Below, in pieces: positions 58,943 to 64,000 of a stretch of 64,000 bases of DNA (positions are counted from its first letter, which is position 1; each line of letters starts with the position of its first letter). The notes under the pieces are model-generated. The model worked only from the letters and a program-made list of their open reading frames with translations. It was not told where the DNA came from and searched no databases. Location of the stretch: contig NZ_CP150235.1 of assembly GCF_037974355.1 (NCBI RefSeq), positions 2,170,001-2,234,000 of the forward strand, in the 5' to 3' direction. The DNA comes from Paenibacillus sp. FSL R5-0517. GTDB taxonomy: Bacteria > Bacillota > Bacilli > Paenibacillales > Paenibacillaceae. The translations under genes and the position numbers were made by a program.

Positions 58943-60562
58943 TTAATGATTACTCAGCCCGTGAGCAGGAATAGGGAGTGTGCCCGGCTCATCCTGCAAT
59001 TTTTCTTGAAGCAGCGCATAGCGGAAACTATGCACGAGAGCTTCCCAACTGGCTTCAATTACGTTCTCGGATACACCAACCGTGTTCCACGTGTTTTCCG
59101 TATTTTTGGATTCGATCAAAACACGAACTTTGGCAGCAGTGGCATCCTTCTCATCCAGTACACGTACTTTGTAGTCCGAGAGATGCATGTTGGCAAGTGA
59201 AGGGAAGTATTGCACCAGTGCTTTCCGAAGCGCATTATCGAGTGCGTTAACCGGACCATTACCTTCAGCAGCGGTATAGACACTTGTTCCAGCTACATTA
59301 AGTTTGACAAAAGCTTCAGAGACTACGGATTTGCCCGCCGTTTTCTCCACAAGCATTTTGAATGATTCGAAAGTGAACAATTCTTTCATGTCACCGTTCG
59401 CTTCACGAATTAACAATTCGAGCGAGGCGTCAGCGCCTTCGAACTGATAACCCTGATGCTCCAGGTCTTTGATTTTCTCAATAATCTGACGCGAATTGGC
59501 ACTGCTTGGATCGAATTCAAGCCCCAGTTCCTGCGCTTTGGATACAATATTACTCTGTCCGGCAAGTTCCGATACCAACACACGTTGCTTGTTACCGACA
59601 AGTTCAGGCACGATGTGTTCATACGTACGCGAATCCCGCAGGATGGCAGAGACGTGGATCCCACCTTTGTGAGCAAAAGCAGCATTGCCGACATAAGGCT
59701 GATTAATCGGCATGTTTACATTGGCAATCTCGCTAACATAACGAGCCACGTTGGTAAGCTGTCTCATGGACTCCTCAGTAACACATTCATAGCCAAGCTT
59801 CAGTTGCAGGTTCGGGATAATGGATGCGAGATTGGCGTTACCGCAACGCTCTCCATAACCGTTCATTGTTCCTTGAACCTGACGGGCTCCGGCTTGTACA
59901 GCGCTTAGTGTGTTGGCCACAGCCAGTTCACAGTCATTATGTGTATGGATGCCGAGATGTGCATGAGGCAGGCTTCTATGCAGTGTGGATACGATCTCGT
60001 ACACCTCGTTTGGCATGGTCCCGCCGTTGGTATCACACATGACGAGCCAGTCCGCTCCAGCCTCGTGAGCCTTGGTCAAGACAGCTTGAGCATACTCCGG
60101 GTTATGTTTGAATCCGTCAAAGAAGTGTTCTGCATCAAAGATGACTTCCATACCGTTCTGTTTCAGATAGGCGATGGAATCATAGATCATGGACAAGTTC
60201 TCTTCCAGGGTGGTTTGCAAAGCAGTATGCACGTGGAAGTCCCATGATTTACCGACTAAGGTTGCAGCTTGGGCACCGGATTCGATCATGCGCTTCAGGT
60301 TAGCGTCTTCACTAGCAACGCTGCCTTTACGGCGTGTACTGCCAAAAGCAACGACCTTGGCGTTCAGGTTCAATTCCTTGACTCTTTTGAAAAACTCAAT
60401 GTCCTTGGTATTGCTGCCTGGAATTCCGCCTTCAATATAATGGACACCCAGGTCATCAAGCTTCTTGGCAATTTTGAGTTTGTCGTCTGCCGATAAGCTG
60501 ACACCCTCCCCTTGTGTGCCGTCACGTAAAGTCGTATCGAAGATGGAAATGGCCTTTGACAT
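58943..60562 (-). CDS. cimA: (R)-citramalate synthase
   Basis: Condenses pyruvate and acetyl-CoA to citramalate, a threonine-independent entry to isoleucine. It is 539 aa. The catalytic barrel begins FDTTLRDGTQGEGVSLSADDKL, with metal ligands in GIHTHNDCELAVANT and the substrate loop YGERCGNANL. A LeuA-type regulatory dimer domain fills about 395-520. The DGTQGEG wording distinguishes CimA from isopropylmalate synthase (DGEQ). AAGGAGG precedes the ATG. I found no T-box leader. It starts from an extended -10 near 60726. Confidence 0.95.
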   Translation of the reverse strand: MSKAISIFDTTLRDGTQGEGVSLSADDKLKIAKKLDDLGVHYIEGGIPGSNTKDIEFFKRVKELNLNAKVVAFGSTRRKGSVASEDANLKRMIESGAQAATLVGKSWDFHVHTALQTTLEENLSMIYDSIAYLKQNGMEVIFDAEHFFDGFKHNPEYAQAVLTKAHEAGADWLVMCDTNGGTMPNEVYEIVSTLHRSLPHAHLGIHTHNDCELAVANTLSAVQAGARQVQGTMNGYGERCGNANLASIIPNLQLKLGYECVTEESMRQLTNVARYVSEIANVNMPINQPYVGNAAFAHKGGIHVSAILRDSRTYEHIVPELVGNKQRVLVSELAGQSNIVSKAQELGLEFDPSSANSRQIIEKIKDLEHQGYQFEGADASLELLIREANGDMKELFTFESFKMLVEKTAGKSVVSEAFVKLNVAGTSVYTAAEGNGPVNALDNALRKALVQYFPSLANMHLSDYKVRVLDEKDATAAKVRVLIESKNTENTWNTVGVSENVIEASWEALVHSFRYALLQEKLQDEPGTLPIPAHGLSNH

Positions 60563-60725
60563 GAAGATCCTCCTTTGAGATAAAGCGCTCTTTAAAAGTT
60601 TGGATTGTAAGTTGGGAAAAGCAGTTAAGTACGGTAATGGACAAATCCTTCAATTCGGCAACGCTACACTGTGTTAAACTGGATGCGTTGATTTGTCCTA
60701 AAGTCGTCAATTTGTATAATTAATT

Positions 60726-60734
60726 ATTATAGCA
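60726..60734 (-). promoter_or_regulatory. extended -10 promoter of cimA
   Basis: Minus strand TGCTATAAT, an exact TGnTATAAT. Confidence 0.5.
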
Positions 60735-60830
60735 CCATTATAGCCAAATGCTACATCGAAATCACAGTTTCATGTAATAATTAATGGATTTTAGAGCTAA
60801 AAGAAGGATGTTAATCATAATTCGTATGTA

Positions 60831-60839
60831 TGTTATAAT
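60831..60839 (+). promoter_or_regulatory. extended -10 promoter of the 35-aa peptide gene
   Basis: TGTTATAAT, an exact TGnTATAAT, 50 bp before the TTG start. Confidence 0.5.
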
Positions 60840-60888
60840 TTATTATTGAGTTTTAATAGAAATATGTGGAAAAAAAGGAGGGTTGATT

Positions 60889-60996
60889 TTGACTTTTGTA
60901 TGGGAAAATACGATTATTGCCCTGATCACGTTGATTCTTTTTGTGAGTGTAGGTTGGTTAATCATCCGGTCTCTGATCAGATCTCGGAGAAAATAA
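60889..60996 (+). CDS. 35-aa single-pass membrane peptide
   Basis: A short ORF with a TTG start 6 bases after AAAAGGAGGG and an extended -10 promoter upstream. The peptide begins MTFVWENTI, has one hydrophobic helix (about residues 8-26) and ends in the basic tail RSLIRSRRK, so it should insert with its C-terminus in the cytosol. It could be a small regulator of a membrane complex or a toxin-like peptide; nothing identifies which. A TTG two codons upstream is an alternative start. dinB follows 88 bp later. Confidence 0.55.
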   Translation: MTFVWENTIIALITLILFVSVGWLIIRSLIRSRRK

Positions 60997-61084
60997 ATGC
61001 TCGTGACTGAATTAACATAACATGTTTGATATACTATAGAAGAAAGAAATTCGTTTAATTAGTGTGCATGAAAGGGCGGGGGTC

Positions 61085-62389
61085 ATGATGTCTTCAGACG
61101 GCAATCCTCCAGCGAATGTGGATCAATATTACCCTACAGCCGGACGGGTGATACTGCATGTGGATATGAATGCTTTCTACTGCTCTGTACATGAAGCGGA
61201 AGAACCGGATCTATATAGAGGAAAAGCAACGGCCGTTGCGGGAAGTAGTGAACTGCGCAAGGGTGTAATTGTAACCTGCTCATATACCGCTCGTAACCGA
61301 GGGATCTCAACAGGTATGGTTGTACACCAAGCCATGAAAAAGTGCCCTGACCTCATTGTGATTCGTCCCGATTTTCATCTATACCGTCAATATTCAAGAG
61401 CGTTCATGCAGATTGCATATAGTTATACGCCTCAACTTGAGGCAACATCCATTGATGAGTGTTATCTTGATATTACAGGCTCAAGACAATTCGGGAATCC
61501 AATGGAGATTGCGGAGAGCATTCAGCGTAGAATCAAGGATGAATTGGGACTGCCTTGTTCCATTGGTATTGCACCCAACAAATTATTGGCGAAAATGGCT
61601 TCGGATCTGAAAAAACCGAACGGTATCTCCATTTTGCGCATGAGGGACGTACCCCGGATTCTTTGGCACAGGCCATGTAACGAAATGTTTGGCATTGGCA
61701 AAAAAACGGCTGAAAAGTTGAAAAAAATAGGCATTGAAACCATTGGTCAATTGGCCAAGTCGGATGAGAACATGTTGACCGAACTATTTGGAGTCAATGG
61801 AGCCTGGCTCAAAAACTCTGCAAATGGCATTAACCATTCCGCGGTTCACGCAGAACGGGAAGCCAATAAGTCCATTGGGCATACGACAACTCTGCCGGCG
61901 GATGTATCGGATATGAATGAGATTCATCGGGTATTCCTCAATATAAGTGACCAGGTCGCCAGAAGATTGCGTAAGCACGAAATGTTCAGCCAGGGTATTC
62001 AGATTACGATCCGGACACCCGATATGAAGACGATCACCCGATCACGTCTAATGGAAGTTCCTACGGAGGATGCAGCGGTCATTTACCGTGAGGCATGTCA
62101 ATTATTTGAGAAGCATTGGGGAAGTGGCAAGCCTGTACGTATGCTGGGTGTGACACTTCAAAACCTGATTCCAAGAGAGGAATCCGCTGTGCAGATGGAC
62201 TTGTTCGAATATGAGCAGAAGCCCAAAAAGGACAATCTGATTCGCATTATGGATCAGTTACGTGATAAATTTGGTGAGAATGCTGTTGTGACTGCAGGCA
62301 TGCTTGGGGATGATCCTTCCGTACTGCTTCGTAATCATAAAGTGCGGGGGACTTCCCTGCAAAAAGATAACTTGCAAAGTCTTGATTAA
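61085..62389 (+). CDS. dinB: DNA polymerase IV (Y family)
   Basis: Error-prone translesion polymerase, 434 aa. The palm starts at ILHVDMNAFYCSVHE (metal Asp) and the second metal site is ATSIDECYLDITGS. SIGIAPNKLLAKMASDLKKPNG and GIGKKTAEKLKKIGIETIGQL (helix-hairpin-helix) are conserved. The beta-clamp-binding motif QMDLFEY lies near the C-terminus. ATG 61085 or 61088 follows GGGCGGGGG; GTG 61064 is open but has no site. No clear LexA box is seen upstream. It resembles YqjH (PolY1). Confidence 0.94.
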   Translation: MMSSDGNPPANVDQYYPTAGRVILHVDMNAFYCSVHEAEEPDLYRGKATAVAGSSELRKGVIVTCSYTARNRGISTGMVVHQAMKKCPDLIVIRPDFHLYRQYSRAFMQIAYSYTPQLEATSIDECYLDITGSRQFGNPMEIAESIQRRIKDELGLPCSIGIAPNKLLAKMASDLKKPNGISILRMRDVPRILWHRPCNEMFGIGKKTAEKLKKIGIETIGQLAKSDENMLTELFGVNGAWLKNSANGINHSAVHAEREANKSIGHTTTLPADVSDMNEIHRVFLNISDQVARRLRKHEMFSQGIQITIRTPDMKTITRSRLMEVPTEDAAVIYREACQLFEKHWGSGKPVRMLGVTLQNLIPREESAVQMDLFEYEQKPKKDNLIRIMDQLRDKFGENAVVTAGMLGDDPSVLLRNHKVRGTSLQKDNLQSLD

Positions 62390-62425
62390 ATAGGGGATAA
62401 TAGAGACTTGTGGTTGCAAAATGAT

Positions 62426-62454
62426 TTGTAATTATTCTTACTTTGGTTTAATAT
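62426..62454 (+). promoter_or_regulatory. promoter of fer
   Basis: TTGTAA (62426-62431), 17-bp spacer, TAATAT (62449-62454). Confidence 0.5.
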
Positions 62455-62506
62455 GTTTCTAGATAAAAACACTGTACGTTTCGAATTTTAGGAGGAGAGA
62501 ATGTAA

Positions 62507-62749
<243 letters not shown>

Positions 62750-62770
62750 GGTTTTCTCACATGAACACAG

Positions 62771-62814
62771 AGCACTTTCTATTGTCTTTACGACAAGGAA
62801 AAGTGCTTTTTTTT
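62771..62814 (+). terminator. terminator of fer
   Basis: AGCACTTTct-ATTGTC pairs with GACAAG-gaAAAGTGCT, followed by eight T residues. Confidence 0.9.
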
Positions 62815-62969
62815 GTTTTCATTTAACTGGGATTATCTGATCTGTAGATCAAGGAAGAGAATTGTCGAAATGCCTTTTGCCCACCGGGTACTCAAGTCCT
62901 ATGGATTCAACGACAGTTTATGCCGATATATAAGGATATACGGAAAAAGGCGAAATAGTGGAGGATCGG

Positions 62970-64000
62970 ATGCAAAATACTCATCTAAGAACATATGTCA
63001 AGAAACATCCAGACAATAAAATGGCATGGTATTTGCTTGGAAAGGAGTACTTGGGCGAAGGACAGGAGGCCAAAGCCAACTATTGCTTTCAGCAAGCGGG
63101 CGAGGTCTACGAGGCATTTGAGCGCAGTAAAGCTCCTGCCGACATCTGGGTAGACTATCAGGAGAAACTGGTGGAGATGTCCGAGCAAAAGGAGAAAAAA
63201 CAACGTAGACGCAAAATGTGGCTTACGTTATTCATGTTGCTTGTACTGGCAGGTCTGCCACCTGCGGATGCTCCAGGTTTCAGTCGTGAAGCGGCAGACG
63301 CGCTATCGGCGGCACTGGAATCCACAGATGACATCGCAGAGCCTGTAGAGGCGGATAAACAGGCTGTAAGTACAGCCACGCCACCAAGTAATGTGTTCAC
63401 CGCTGCGGGGTTTGGCGGGGGCAATCATGGTGAGGCTGCGCTCGCAGCTGCATGGTCCGGATCTGGACCAAAAGTAGAGACTTCGGCTGTATTGGGAATG
63501 CAAACCTCGGAGGATTGGTCTTTGTGGAAGCGAAATATGCCTGTGAAATACATTGTGCAGACGAATACAAGCGGGAAACTAACTGCACAGAGCTATGATG
63601 CCAAGCAGTGTAACTGTGAACCTCCAGAAGTCACGCCGAAGATCAAAAAGATGGCTATGGCGTGGACCGCGAAGCAGGAAGCCGCTGCATCATTATCAAG
63701 TGCAATTGTTGCTTATCGCAAAAAAAATGACGCTTGGCCCAAGAGTGTAACGCAAATGGCTCAGCCATTTCCCAATAATATTCTCGGAGAGACGGCGCCA
63801 GGCATGACCGAGATGTTTCCGAAGCTGCTAGCCTTGCATCAAGGAAAGGCACAGCAAGGAAAGAGTGAAGCCAGTGGAGCAGATAACAGTTCGACGACTT
63901 CGAATTCGTCTCAAGGCCAGAATGCCGCTTTTGCGGATACGCTGGGAGGAAAACCTTTTTTGCAGGAACCGCTTGAGATTGTCATTGATAAGGATATACA
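62970..64000 (+). CDS. membrane protein, possibly L,D-transpeptidase (3' truncated)
   Basis: An open frame of at least 343 codons with no stop before the window end. GGAGGATC precedes the ATG at 62970. Residues 4-60 resemble a short TPR-like pair (YVKKHPDNKMAWYLLGKEYL, EAKANYCFQQAGEVYEAFE). A basic stretch KKQRRRK leads to a single membrane segment (about 83-97). A long Ala/Ser/Thr-rich extracellular linker follows. The last visible residues, PLEIVIDKDI, look like the first strand of a YkuD L,D-transpeptidase domain, which would cross-link peptidoglycan. That call is tentative because the catalytic part is off the window. Confidence 0.7.
   Translation, partial: MQNTHLRTYVKKHPDNKMAWYLLGKEYLGEGQEAKANYCFQQAGEVYEAFERSKAPADIWVDYQEKLVEMSEQKEKKQRRRKMWLTLFMLLVLAGLPPADAPGFSREAADALSAALESTDDIAEPVEADKQAVSTATPPSNVFTAAGFGGGNHGEAALAAAWSGSGPKVETSAVLGMQTSEDWSLWKRNMPVKYIVQTNTSGKLTAQSYDAKQCNCEPPEVTPKIKKMAMAWTAKQEAAASLSSAIVAYRKKNDAWPKSVTQMAQPFPNNILGETAPGMTEMFPKLLALHQGKAQQGKSEASGADNSSTTSNSSQGQNAAFADTLGGKPFLQEPLEIVIDKDI

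Larger units (their letters stand above)
60563..60888. other. cimA / 35-aa peptide divergent intergenic region
   Basis: 326 bp, AT-rich, no ORF with a ribosome binding site. It contains an extended -10 for cimA on the minus strand (TGCTATAAT, 60726-60734) and one for the small peptide on the plus strand (TGTTATAAT, 60831-60839). The cimA leader is about 155 nt and shows no T-box signature. Confidence 0.6.

Noticed and set aside
60563-60725. T-box leader before cimA
   Set aside because: No AGGGTGG-type T-box sequence or antiterminator/terminator pair is visible in the cimA leader.
61000-61084. LexA box upstream of dinB
   Set aside because: No CGAAC-N4-GTTCG-like site found between the small peptide gene and dinB.

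Overview
The window looks like chromosomal DNA of a low-to-mid GC, spore-forming Firmicute, most likely a Paenibacillus. The inference rests on gene content (YtpB-type terpene synthase, hemE-hemH-hemY cluster, secreted asparaginase, DUF1450/HesB-like pair, CshA, YitT, YugP), on strong AAGGAGG-type ribosome binding sites, on frequent TTG starts, and on TGTNA-N7-TNACA boxes typical of GlnR/TnrA. I see no rRNA, tRNA, insertion sequence, prophage or CRISPR array. The region reads as core or near-core genome with compact operons separated by intrinsic terminators.

Layout. 0-5.6 kb: the tail of one gene, glutamate racemase, a LysM/M14 cell-wall peptidase, small conserved proteins and an aldo/keto reductase. 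5.7-5.8 kb: a 119-bp imperfect palindrome. 5.9-15.9 kb (mostly minus strand): FrnE-type DsbA protein, cytidine-deaminase-like protein, LTA synthase, 23S rRNA methyltransferase-like protein, O-methyltransferase (+), secreted L-asparaginase, cytochrome P450 (+), MFS exporter. 16.1-22.7 kb: hemE-hemH-hemY, a CapA-like membrane protein, a glycerophosphodiesterase and a fumarylacetoacetase-like hydrolase. 23.4-28.3 kb: a leader-controlled MarR / arylsulfotransferase / NitT-TauT-type ABC transporter operon. 28.5-33 kb: DUF92, TetR, ABC-F and coiled-coil genes. 33.1-37.2 kb (minus): M42 aminopeptidase, LapA-like protein, oligoendopeptidase F with two credible starts, two small proteins. 37.4-46.8 kb: cold shock protein, two transporter genes, ytpB-pfkA, MATE efflux protein, putative glycoside hydrolase, YitT. 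47-51 kb: CshA helicase, YesL-like protein, a candidate 6S RNA, DUF1499-like protein, thiol peroxidase. 51.2-58.1 kb: rhomboid, LysR, YugP/MerR, an amtB-DUF294-exonuclease operon, a JAMM peptidase. 58.3-64 kb: ResA-like protein, citramalate synthase, a 35-aa membrane peptide, DinB, ferredoxin, and a 3'-truncated membrane protein running off the window.

How genes work together. HemE, HemY and HemH form most of the Gram-positive coproporphyrin branch of haem synthesis. The asparaginase and amtB promoters both carry GlnR/TnrA-like boxes, which suggests joint nitrogen control. At asparaginase the box sits upstream of the -10, as expected for activation. At amtB it sits just downstream of the predicted transcription start, as expected for repression. 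Peptidoglycan and envelope functions recur (MurI, M14 peptidase, LTA synthase, CapA-like protein, the C-terminal partial gene).

The most interesting points are the amtB-NTase-exonuclease operon, the two-start oligoendopeptidase F (secreted versus cytosolic), the arylsulfotransferase/ABC operon behind a terminator-like leader, the 119-bp palindrome, and the candidate 6S RNA. All assignments come from reading motifs and context. No database search was run.
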